From NCBI GenBank assembly GCA_032622095.1, contig CP136065.1:99829343-99893342 (forward strand): a stretch of DNA of 64,000 nt, read 5' to 3'. This DNA comes from Siphonodentalium dalli (Eukaryota > Mollusca > Scaphopoda > Gadilida > Siphonodentaliidae). The position numbers and the translations under genes are program-made. Below the pieces are notes generated by a model that saw only the letters and a list, made by a program, of their open reading frames with translations, had not been told where the DNA came from and ran no database searches. Below, piece after piece: positions 12,371 through 23,200 of the stretch. Positions within the stretch are counted from its first letter, which is position 1. Each line of letters starts with the position of its first letter.

Positions 12371-13092
12371 ATTTATCTTCAATTTCATTTATCATGCTGA
12401 ATTATGAAAGAGCATTTAATTAGCACCAGATTTTGGAACCAAGATTACTATGTCTATAGATGAAGATACAAGAAAACATCTATAAAACGCATTAGGCTTC
12501 TGTATCTCTGTAGATGTCCAGGGTTATATCTCAACAGAGCAAGTGTGAACATACCTATATACCGAAGACTATAAATTACAAAAATAATGTTCACACCTTA
12601 TGTACTAGTGATCTTAGACTTGGTTCACATGAATGTATCAAACAAACAGCCATCCAGTCTTAATACATACCAGTATTAAATTCCCCATTATTGATCAATT
12701 TAGGAATAAAATTAATACTCTCTTATCAAGAACTGAAATCAAGGTTTTAACACATTCCGAAAATCATGACCACTATGGTATTTAATTACTTTCTCTAAAG
12801 ATTTTCCTTTCTATTTAAATTGTATCAAAATGTCAAATCCCTATCAACTCTATTTCCATCAGTGTTTTGCTAAAATTTGACCTTTTCTTTCAATTTTTAA
12901 AAAGTGGTAAAACATGAACTGAAATATCATTGGAGAGCAAGGGAAATTCTAACTGGAATGAGCTCTTTGACCTAATTTAGTTGACCATACCATCATCGGG
13001 CTTCTAAAATGTTGTATGAAAAGTTTTGGAGCAAAGAAGGCTTGTTTAGTTTTTCCTATATAACACCTGTGGTATAAAAAATACCAAAGTAT
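12371..13092. other. No gene recognised
   Basis: AT-rich sequence without splice-supported exon or clear repeat. Confidence 0.4.
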
Positions 13093-13100
13093 TAGTGGAT

Positions 13101-13495
13101 TAGCGATGTGCGGTTTTGGTATGGTTTTTGTAGAAAACACAGGTTTTGGTTTCGGTTAAAGTTTTACTGAATGTACAAATTACTATTGCATAGAGTACAA
13201 TGTATAATATTTGCAGCCATTTTCCAGTGATTTCCACATTCAATGACAATATGTGCCATTATCACTTGTGCTGACACCCAAATGTTCCAAATTAAAACTG
13301 CTACTAGTAATGTTGGCAAATAGCAGCTGAAGAAAGCATGCGCTAACCACACGTCTTGTAAAAGCAACATTCAGTGACCAACGGTGTCGGTTAATTGAAA
13401 CCGGAAGAATAGGTTTTATGGAATATATCGGTTGCGGTTTGGTTTTGAAATAAAACCGAAAGAAAACCGAGAAACTGTAAAACTGCACATCACTA
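13101..13495. mobile_element. hAT MITE with 8 bp target duplication
   Basis: Starts TAGCGATGTGCGGTTTT and ends AAAACTGCACATCACTA. Flanked by TAGTGGAT at 13093-13100 and 13496-13503, a perfect 8 bp duplication. 395 bp, non-coding. Termini resemble those of the hAT element at 35934. Confidence 0.87.
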
Positions 13496-13503
13496 TAGTG
13501 GAT

Positions 13504-14372
13504 ACCAAAGTTATTTTCAGAGATGAGTAATCCCATCGACAATATGGGACCTGCATTCTTCAGATGGGAAATAGAGTCAATATGGAAGAGAAACAAAATT
13601 AATAAAAAGATAAAATTTATTTTCAAATATAAAAACAAAATTTATTTTACAAATTTCATTCAGAACAAAATATCAAATCAGAACGTAAATAATCAACACA
13701 TTAACAAGCTAAAACAAACATTCGAGTGATAACAAGGCTGAAAATCTACAGCATCCAAACGGCGTGAATGTTATTCACTTCAAAATTTATAATTTGCAAT
13801 CTACCTAAAATTATGTTCTCAATTAGTTTTAATATCTGACATGAATGATTACATGAAAGGGTCAGACCAGTAATGTTCAGGGTTTGTTATTTGAATTTAT
13901 TAATTGTAATCATGGCGTGAAAATCTAGGAGAAAATTTATAGAATTCTTTGTCTAAACATGTCTCATATTTTTTTCTAGATGAAACAGGGATGAAAATGA
14001 AAATTCTTACATCACAGCACATCAAGACACCATTACGATGAGGTAGAGTTACAGACTTATATAACATATTAAAGAACAATTGAATTTGGCACATGATTAA
14101 TGACTAGATACACCCCCCTTGCTTGGTATTTCAATCAGCACATTATTTTATTGAATAGTGTGATTATTTTCACAACATATATGCTGGCAATCTTTTTATT
14201 TTAGAGGAAATATCTTGACAAGGAAATTAAATTATCTCAATTGAATCAGATGCATGTGATGTATCTGACATGAACAATAGTGTTTGACGAGTAGAGCCTT
14301 GATTGATGCGTTTTTATTTCTAATTTAAGGATGATGATCAAGATCCTTTTATATATATATTCATTATAAATA
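13504..14372. other. No gene recognised
   Basis: AT-rich; short open frames only. Confidence 0.4.
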
Positions 14373-14437
14373 AATACCAATTCTAACAAGAGCATCGCTA
14401 GGGCATGGCAAAATATGCCCATGGTTTGTCCAAAATG
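14373..14437. repeat. Dispersed mollusc-type repeat, left part split by copia
   Basis: AACAAGAGCATCGCTAGGGC and ATGGCAAAATATGCCCATGG match 43187 onward. The rest of this copy lies after the retrotransposon at 19418-19660. Confidence 0.65.
14433..14437. repeat. Target site duplication AAATG, left copy
   Basis: Identical to 19418-19422 on the other side of the retrotransposon. Confidence 0.85.
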
Positions 14438-14532
14438 TGTCATGTCTCATACTTATACTCTTTTGTTTTATATCTTCAGGTTAGCTGGAGTCTTATATAT
14501 ATGTATATAAATGGATATTGGTCAACTTAACA
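14438..14532 (+). repeat. 5' LTR of the copia element
   Basis: TGTCATGTCTC...CTTAACA. Contains TATATAAATGG as a possible TATA box. Lacks the bases ACGT present in the 3' LTR. Confidence 0.9.
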
Positions 14533-14745
14533 TAGAAGCGGAGCGAACTGCAATTACATTGCGATGATCATCGGACCTCAGCAGATGTTCTAAAGTATAG
14601 CGTTTCGTCTGAAGGAAATAATCAGCGTTCAGAGCCTGTATGCAACCAGGAAAAACAATAGCGTTCAGCGACAGTGTCCTTCAGAAATAGACAATCAGTG
14701 TTTGGTGATAGTGTTCTTCAAGACTGCTCAGCATAAATAGACATT

Positions 14746-16905
14746 ATGGCGACCTCAATTAACTACAAGATACCACCAGTGTTTTCAGCACAGAAACCAT
14801 ATTCTCGCTGGGTTGACGAAGTTAAAGCGTGGGAAACACTGACAGATTTGGACAAGAAAAAGAGAGCCGTAGCTATAGCGTTGTCGCTTCCTGAGGAAGG
14901 ATCAGTGAGAGACAAGGTGTTTAGTGAAATGAGCATAACCATTCTTAATGCAGATGATGGTGTGGAAAAACTGATAACATTCTTAGATGGACTTTTCAAA
15001 AAGGATGCCCTAAGTGAAGCTTACGAAGCATAATATACTGAATTTGATCGTTTCAGACGAAGCAAAGTAGCGACAATGGGAGAATATGTAATTGAATTTG
15101 AGAAGCTGTACAACAGGACGAAAAAGTTTAAAATGGAACTTCCCCAACCAGTTGTTGCATTCAAGCTGTTAGAATGTTCAGAACTCGAAATGAAAGACAG
15201 ACAGTTAGTGCTGACGGGAGTGGACTACTCTGCTGAAAATACATTGTTCAAACAGATGATAAGTTCTCTAAGAAAGTTTTTCGGAGAGCAAGCTGCATCG
15301 CGACAGGATGGATCTGTTGGCATTAAAGTAGAGCCAGCATGCTTCACTGCGGAGGAAGTGAATTATTCAGACAGACAGTATAACAATCAGAGAAATTGGG
15401 GGCAGAGAGGTAATCGAGGGAGAGCAGGTGAATTTCGAGGACAGTCGTATCAGAGCGATCAGAGGAACAGTGGTTTTCGAGGACAGTCATATAGTGGTGT
15501 TCAGAGGAATAGTGGTTTTCGGGGACAGTCCTATAGTGGTGATCAGAGAAACAGTGAGTTTCGAGGACAGTTATATCGTGGTGATCAGAGGAATAGTGAT
15601 TTTCGTGATAAGGGCGTAGGCGTGAATAAACTGAACAAGGCCATCAATCCAAACGGCCCTGATGGTCTACCTCTACGATGTCTAAGCTGTGATTCGATCA
15701 GGCATTTGGTTAAAGGGTGTCCTCATTCATATGAAAATATGAATCGAAAGACTGTGGAAAAAGCTGTGTTATTCACTGGTAATGTGCAGTCGAAAGAAAC
15801 TCTTGTCCTTTTGACTGAATCTGCAAATTCAGCAGTATTAGATAGTGCGTGTACGTCTACAGTTGCCGGAAAGACATGGATGGACTGTTATCTGGATTCC
15901 CTTGAATCCTCAGTTAGGGACAAAATAGTGCATGCTGTGAGTGACACTCTATTCAAATTTGGGGGCGGAACAGTTCTCAAATCTCTTGGCAAAGTTACAT
16001 TTCCTTGTGCGATAGCAGGCGAAGAGTGTGAAATTACAGCTGACATAGTTGAGAGTGAAATTCCCCTGCTGTTAAGTAAAGACTCGATGAAAAGAGCCAA
16101 GGTGAAGTTGGATCTTGAGAATGACAGTGCAAATATCTTTGGGAAAGACATTCAGTTACAGAGCACATCGTCGGGACACTATTGTGTTTCTATTGATCAG
16201 ATTAGTGTTAGCGTTGATGATACAACCTCTGCACTGATAGCGACTAGACAAACTGATGACAAATCCAAAGTCATTGAGAAATTGCACAAACAATTTGCGC
16301 ACCCCTCTTCCAAACGTCTAAAGACTCTCATGAAGGATGCCGGCGGTTACACAGAGGAACATCTCAAGTGTGTTGATGAGGTGACTGAAGCATGTGATGT
16401 CTGTCGGCGCTATAAGAAGACTCCAGCTAGACCAACTGTTTCACTCCCATTGGCAAGTGAATTTAATGAAGTTGTTGCCATCGACTTAAAGCAGTGGAGA
16501 ACTGGCGTGTATTTTCTGCATATGATAGACATGGCCACAAGATTTAGTTTAGCTGCTATAATCAACAGGAAGACACCAGAGGTTATAACTGGAAAACTCA
16601 TGACCCACTGGATTGGAAGTGGTATGGGTCCACCTAAGAGGTTTCTTGCAGATAATGGTGGAGAGTTTGCGAATGAAATTTTTCGTGATATGTGCGGAAA
16701 TCTTAACATTGAAGTCATCAATACAGCAGCGTACAGCCCTTGGCAAAATGGAATATGTGAACGCAATCATGCAGTTGTAGATGATTGTGTGGCTAAGATT
16801 CTAGAAGATCAACCGAACTTGGACTTAGAAGTTGCATTGGTATGGGCGGTGAATGCGAAGAACAGTTTGTCCATATGGTGTATGGTTGGAGCCCTTACCA
16901 ATTAG
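14746..16905 (+). pseudogene. copia gag, protease and integrase, one stop inside
   Basis: One reading frame from ATG 14746, interrupted by a single TAA at 15031-15033, then open from 15034 to 16905. N-terminal gag (MATSINYKIPPVFSAQ...), then a Gln/Asn/Gly-rich linker with four to five copies of a RNSGFRGQSYSGDQ-like unit. A CCHC zinc knuckle (CLSCDSIRHLVKGC) lies near residue 202 of the longer piece. Protease motif LDSACTSTVAG near 256 (DSA for DS/TG). Integrase HHCC (LHKQFAHP... CDVCRRY, 403-443), then D (IDLKQW, about 469), D (ADNGGEF, about 526) and E (CERNHAV, about 561). The frame ends early because of a frameshift near 16865 that sends translation to TAG. Two lesions suggest a dead copy, unless the gag stop is read through. 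Confidence 0.88.
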
Positions 16906-19211
16906 TGTTTGGCGCTAATCCTAACTTGCCTAGTGTGTTGACAGATATGCCTCCAGCACTAGAGAATACGACTATCAGTGAAACATTTGCCAAACATCTA
17001 AATGCACTACAGTCGGGTCGGCGTGGATTTATACAAGCTGAATCGTCTGACAGAATCAGAAGAGCATTACGTCATAAGATTAGATCATCAGGCGAGTGTT
17101 TTCAACAAGGTGACAAAGTGTATTATAAGAGAGATGACGACAAGAGATGGAAAGGACCTGGAGCTGTGATCGGGCAAGACGGAAAAGTGGTGTTTGTGCG
17201 ACACGGGAGTATATATGTGAGAGTTCACCCATGTAGACTGATCAGGTGTGGCCCAGAAAAGGAAGTGACTTCTGATGAACAAAAAAGACAGTTTGATGAA
17301 ACTAAAGATTCTAGTGCTGTACAAATCGATGATGGAGAGTTTACAGACGAAGATCGGGAGATTAGTGGAAACAAAGTTAATAGAAGATCAGATGATGACA
17401 TTCAGCATGGAGATAGGAGGAATGCAGCAAATGTGCAGCTAGATAATGTTGGAGAACCAAGTGGCAGTCAACCAGAAATGCATGTAGGAGATACCAGGAC
17501 AAAGGATCCCAGTGTAAAAGATATTCCAAAAGTCGGAGAAATTATAGCATACAGATTAAGAGGAAGTAATGAATGGATGAAGGCCAAAGTATTAAGTAAA
17601 GGAGGAAAAGCAACTGGAAAAAATTGGGCTTACATGAATATACAGGAAGAAGATAAAGATGTAATGGCTGGAATAGATTTCATGAAAGATGTCGATGAGT
17701 GGAAAAAGGTGGATGTGATAGATGAAGTGAATGCTGTTTTTATTCCGGTGTCAAGGCACGATGAAGAAAATGTAAGAAATGCTAAACAGTTAGAGCTTGA
17801 TAACTGGAAATCATTCCATGTGTATGAAGAAGTTCCTTACAAAGATCAGAAGGTAATGTCAACAAGATGGGTGATCACAGAGAAAGAAAATGGTGGTAAG
17901 CGGGTAGTCAAAGCACGGTTAGTGGCCAGAGGCTTCGAGGAGGAAACCGATGTCCAGAGTGATTCTCCCACAGCACACAAAGAAAGCATTCGATTGTTTC
18001 TGGCATTAGCTTCTACATGTCAGTTTACTGTTCATTCTATAGACGTGAAGGCAGCGTTTCTGCAGGGAGACGAAATTGATAGAGATATTTATGTTCAACC
18101 TCCAAAGGAATGTATTTCAAAGGAATCTGTCATATGGAAATTACAAAAGTGTGTATATGGCCTTGTGGATGCTTCCAGGAATTGGTTCTTAAGCATGAAA
18201 AAAGAATTGAATAGACTCTCATGTGTGCAGTCCAAACTCGATCCAGCGTTGTTTCTCTGGCAGGGAGAAGGTATGTTTTTAATGCATGTTGATGACATTC
18301 TGTGGACTGGCAGTGATTTATTCAAAACGAAAGTGATTGATTGCATTACCAAAAGATTCAGATGTGGGAAGGAAATGGACAGTTGTTTTCGGTACATTGG
18401 TTTAGACATTGAGCAAGATAGTGAGGCAGTGTATCTTCAGCAGCACATGTATACAGAGGAATTGAAACAAGTGCAACATGCAGTGAATACTAAAGGGAAT
18501 GAGAGAGGTGTGTATATGGAGATTGTTGGACAGATGCGCTGGCTAGCATCACAAAGTCGACCAGATTTGTCTTTTGATGTGCTGGATCTTACTACTTCAA
18601 GTGAAATTAGTGACTCAAAATTTCGGCAGAAACTCAACAAAGTCGTAAGGAAAGCAAGAAACAATGTGTACAAGTTTGTATTTCCACAACTTGGTAATTT
18701 GGACAAACTGGAGTTGGTTCTTTACACAGATGCTTCGTATGCAAACTTGTCTGACAGGATTTCCAGTGCAGGAGGATATATCATATTTCTGAAAGGCGGT
18801 AATGGGAGATGTTGTCCTATCTCTTGGGCAGCAAAAAAGATAAGAAGGGTGGTCAAGAGTACGCTAGCGGCGGAAGCACTTTCTCTCGTGGATGGACTTG
18901 ATGCTTGTTATTTTGTGAGAAGCGTTCTGCAAGAAATGATTAATAAGAAAGAAGCTTCAGACACACATGTTCCAATAACGTGTCTGGTTGACAATAAATC
19001 TCTGTGTCAGAATGTGCATTCCACAAAACTCATCTCTGAAAAACGTCTTCGACTGGATTTGGCTAGTATCAAAGAAAGTGTAAACAAGGAAGATGTTTCA
19101 GTGAAATGGATAAAAACTGGACAACAAATAGCTGATTACTTAACGAAAGGAGGAGCAGACTTCCATCCACTTATCGAGATGATACACAACGGGAAAGAAG
19201 AGACCTTCTAA
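16842..19211 (+). pseudogene. copia pol: integrase tail, reverse transcriptase, RNase H
   Basis: Continues pol in the next frame; a single missing base (or two extra) near 16862-16875 separates it from the upstream part. Starts in the integrase tail at VYGWSPYQLVFG. Reverse transcriptase: ARLVARGFEEE (about 358), the catalytic Asp in SIDVKAAFLQG (about 401), and MHVDDIL (about 484) in place of YVDD. RNase H: YTDASYA (about 630), TLAAEALS (about 678) and CLVDNKS (about 717), ending QIADYLTKGG. All key acidic residues are present. The ATG at 16842 lies in the shadow of the upstream frame and is not a real start. Confidence 0.88.
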
Positions 19212-19318
19212 AAACTTTTCTTAAAGATTGGACAGGATGGTGTTGTGATGGATCCTAAGTTCTTGGACTTTAAAATCACTTTATGATTGTTTCATTCATT
19301 TAGAAAGACATGGGAGTG

Positions 19319-19417
19319 TGTCATGTCTCATACTTATACTCTTTTGTTTTATATCTTCAGGTTAGCTGGAGTACGTCTTATATATATGTATATAAATGGA
19401 TATTGGTCAACTTAACA
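19319..19417 (+). repeat. 3' LTR of the copia element
   Basis: Matches 14438-14532 except for a 4 bp insertion (GTACGTCTTA versus GTCTTA). Preceded by a purine-rich AAAGACATGGGAG that may be the polypurine tract. Confidence 0.9.
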
Positions 19418-19660
19418 AAATGTAGACATGAACAAATATTTGTGATAGTGCAAAGACTGAGCTTAAAATCAAACTCAACCTTAGTTTTCAACAAAGGGTC
19501 ATGACTGTTGAAAATTGGTGGGTGCAACCCAAATTTGAACTTGACCTGTATTTGACCCACATACCAAATTTCATTCCATTCAGTTCAGACTTACTAAAGT
19601 TATCATCTGGAAATGAAAATTGAGTGCAAATTCCAACAAAAAGGGTCATACCTCATAATC
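19418..19660. repeat. Dispersed mollusc-type repeat, right part
   Basis: Contains CAACAAAGGGTCATGAC, ACCCAAATTTGAACTTGACC and CAAATTCCAACAAAAAGGGT, shared with 22790-23036 and 43185-44065. The copia element is inserted inside this copy. Confidence 0.65.
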
Positions 19661-19890
19661 CCATAGATTTATGTTAAGCCCATTATTTGTGTTCTCAGGC
19701 AATTTATAGATTTAAATTTTGAGATAAGGGAAGAAGGTTATTTATATAATTTTTTCCAGAAACAAACAAAAATCATTTTCGTTGTTGAAATTCAATATTT
19801 ATAACAGAAAATATTGAGAAAAAAATTGTTTTAAGAGGCTTTTTTAAAGAACATTTTAGTGATGACGGAGGTGTCTGAGAACACAGAATT

Positions 19891-19900
19891 TTTATTTATT
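19891..19900 (-). terminator. Putative polyadenylation signal of the TEX14-like gene
   Basis: Reverse strand reads AATAAATAAA about 120 bases after the stop at 20020. No competing signal lies between. The 3' end therefore lies a few hundred bases from the convergent copia element (3' LTR ends 19417). Confidence 0.55.
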
Positions 19901-20019
19901 TAGCCTAACAAGGTGTAATAAGCTATCGATTAAAATATTGTCATCACAATTGCCCTTAATGTTAAAGCTTGGAGAAACATGAGACAGAGAGAAAATTGAA
20001 ATTGTCCTGACAACCATTC

Positions 20020-20255
20020 TTAGTCTGAATCATCAAGCTGCACACGGAATGAATACTGTAAGGTGTAGTCCCGAGTGTCGTATACCTTTTTATCCACATA
20101 AATTTTCCTCGAGCAGTTCCTTGGGAGTTCGATCTCCTCTTCTGAATCACACTGTTGCTTACTGAGTGGTCTATGATTGTTTGATGATCCTTGTTTGCCT
20201 TTATCCGGTTTGCTGGGAACTTCATACGAGTCAAACAAATCAGGACTAGTCAATC
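20020..20255 (-). CDS. TEX14-like terminal exon with stop codon
   Basis: Acceptor TTTCTTTATTTAG, phase 1 in. Reads LTSPDLFDSYEVPSKPDKGK, later RKIYVDKKVYDTRDYTLQYS, ending VQLDDSD and TAA at 20022-20020. The last 25 residues look like a beta-rich tail. An AATAAATAAA signal follows about 120 bases further on. Confidence 0.78.
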
Positions 20256-23200
20256 CTAAATAAAGAAAATCAAAATTAATGCTTATACTGGTAAGTAGGT
20301 AATAAAGTCAGGATTCATACACGTCAAATTCAAGGATTTTGATTAACATAACAATTATCAATTGTTTTAACCGTAATCGCTTCCGGTCGGCTGGGTACAA
20401 ATACCGTCCAATCGTTAATGGCTGAGGCTTTGACTTTATCTCTTGGGCGTAGTAACACATGACATCATGTGTTAACAACAAACTTACTTTCCTTAACACT
20501 TGCTAGACTCCAGTAAATCTATAGTAACTTTCAAGGCTGCAATAATGCGGTTATTTGCTTAAGTTTAGGTTATTTCATGGCCTTGTATTTAGTAGTACTT
20601 TTTAGTATTTTAGCCTTGATTACACCTGGGTGGACATTTTGCCATATATGATTTTCCACTCAATCAGAGGTCGAGGATGTGTAGCCAGAGGTGGATTAGA
20701 TTGAAAATGGTGACATAGTCTTAGTAAGTCGGGAAGCAATATAGGATATCCAATGGTAGTCTACAGGAATAGGAGGATCCAGGGACTTTGGTTTATTTAT
20801 AAGTGGATTAACATTCCACTTATTGACAGGCACCATCCAGCCTGAAGGGAATAGCCATAGGAAATGGATGTGGTGGATTTATGGAACCAAGAGTGGATCA
20901 ATCGTAGTCATACTTATAATTGTCTGCTCAGGTGGTGTTGTGTAAAATACCATCTAGAGGATTATAACCTTTGCATCTTCAGTGATATATGTATTGGGGT
21001 TGTGCAGCACCCTTTATTCATAGCTTAGATTTTATCATCGAGTTAAACCGAAGATTCACCTACAAAGTTGGTGCCTACAATATACTTTTATGTCGGGTAG
21101 TATTTTGAAGTAACTGGAATGGTTTAAGGACAATTAAAGTATGCAAGTATGGTAGTTCTGTCTAAGAACTGTACATAGAAGAAACGGCATATTTTATTGA
21201 CGTTGCCAAGTAATGGAATCTTGTAGTTCAAGTTGCAATATATAGCAACTACCAGTTAAAGGCATGGATGTCCTTTGCAGTGGGCATTGCTATTAAAATA
21301 GTCACATCTATTAAAACTGCCATAAACAGAAAGAATATTAAAATATAGACAAACTATGTTCTTATATACCAATCATAAATATCGTGTAAATGGTATATTG
21401 TTATTGTCAAATACCTATGCATTGTTATGTAAACAAAAGCCAAAAATGTTACAGTTCTACATGCCTTTTGTTTACATAACACAGCATATGAACTTGACAC
21501 CTGATAGCACTTTGCTTTGGAATGAAACAGAACAGATGTTCATGTTATGTTTTATTTGAAAATTATTAATGGAATATTGGGAAATATTACAACAAAGAAT
21601 TTACAAGCCAGATTCAGAATTTACCATTTCTTTATTAGCTTACCTACATTATCAGAGACAGGTAACACATCCATAGATGCTTTTCTAAGTTCATTGGCTA
21701 CAAGTTGATCAACCAAGTGGTCTGGAACATCTTCTGAAATGTTCCAGCAGATATAATTAATTTTATTGAAAGGCTACAGATGTGGAATTCTAATAGTAAC
21801 TGTTAGCTCTAGATAGGGTGTGCAGTATTTCTGAGGGTCAGTTAGTTTGAAAGAGGAACATTGATGACTTATCTTTTAGAAAATAATTGAGCAAAATATT
21901 GGGCAATGGCATGGCATATTGATGACACTTTACATAGTGAAAGGTGGCACTCATAACATTTTGGAATGTACTCTCATGGAATTATGACTCAAAATTGATA
22001 ATGAATATCCAGTTCTGACATGAGTGAAAAACTATAAATCTGTAAATCTACTTGCTCTTACAATTGACATGCTGTTCTGAATTGCATAATGATGGAAAGA
22101 GTTGAAAAATCAAGTTAATGCCAAGATTTATTTTTTTTGGTCAGTAAAGTCAATTTTACTTAATTGCATGGCGTCGGTGCACGGATTTTCATATGCAATT
22201 AACTGAATATATGCATATACCTGAAATCGCGTAATACCCCCACCTATGATTACAACATCGGTCTATAGATACTGGTCAGTCTAGTCATTTCATTTATTTA
22301 TTTGTAATAAATTCAAATAATTTTTAATTTAAAATTGTACTTGAGGTAATTTTGAGGATTAGCCAATGATTTCAGGTGTGATAACCCTGTTTTATACATC
22401 TAATACCTGAACCTGATGAAGAAGATAAGCTACAATGACTGGCAGCTTTCTTGGGTACATCTGAATAATTGCTGGCCAAATCCAAAGGTGGGATGTCAGG
22501 CTTCTTATAGATCACTGTATTATCTGTGGATAATATTGATGATATTTGTTTAACTCATACAACTAACTCATTCAACGCCAAGCCCTGGCAAATTACATTA
22601 CCTGGGTGGCATGACCCCTTCAGCGATGTCATATTATTATAATCACACAGCCTCTACATTCACACAATTAGAGCCCATAAGAATCAGTACAAATCACAAT
22701 ACTGTTTAAATGAATGTTTAGAGGATTATCTGTACATATTTTGGGCTAGTAACCTCACATACCAATTCAGTTATCAATAACTTATCATCCAGAAACACAA
22801 ATTTAGTGCAAATTCCAACAAAAAGGACCATAACTCTGGTGAAAATTGGCGGCGGAAACTGAATTAATTTGTGCCAGTAAACCCACATACCAGATTTCAT
22901 TCCATTCGGCTCAGACTTACTAGTTATCATCTAGCCCTCCGGAAATGAAAAAGAGATTGGATGGACAGATGCCCCGGCAGATGGACAGACCAATAACATA
23001 ATATGTCCCATTTTTGTCAAAACAGGCATATAAAAATCATAGTATAGAGATATTTCAGTTTGATTTGCAGTAACTCTACGATTATAAGATCAATCGGCAT
23101 CATTGGGTTTTGACCGGCAGAGTAATTAACAACTACGGGAGTCACACACTTTGTTTAAAGGTACAGTAATGCTCTAATTAATCGACTCCTTAACCACAGC

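Larger units (their letters stand above)
14438..19417 (+). mobile_element. Ty1/copia LTR retrotransposon, nearly complete
   Basis: Two LTRs (14438-14532, 95 bp; 19319-19417, 99 bp) are identical apart from a 4 bp indel. They start TGTCATG and end TTAACA. A 5 bp target duplication AAATG flanks them (14433-14437 and 19418-19422). The inner order gag, zinc knuckle, protease, integrase, reverse transcriptase, RNase H is that of Ty1/copia. The coding frame is broken by one stop (TAA 15031-15033) and one frameshift near 16865. Near-identical LTRs argue for recent insertion. Such short LTRs are unusual for plant copia but known in some animal clades. Confidence 0.93.

Noticed and set aside
13240-13638. 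132-codon minus-strand open frame
   Set aside because: Spans the hAT MITE 13101-13495 and AT-rich flank; no domain and no splice support.
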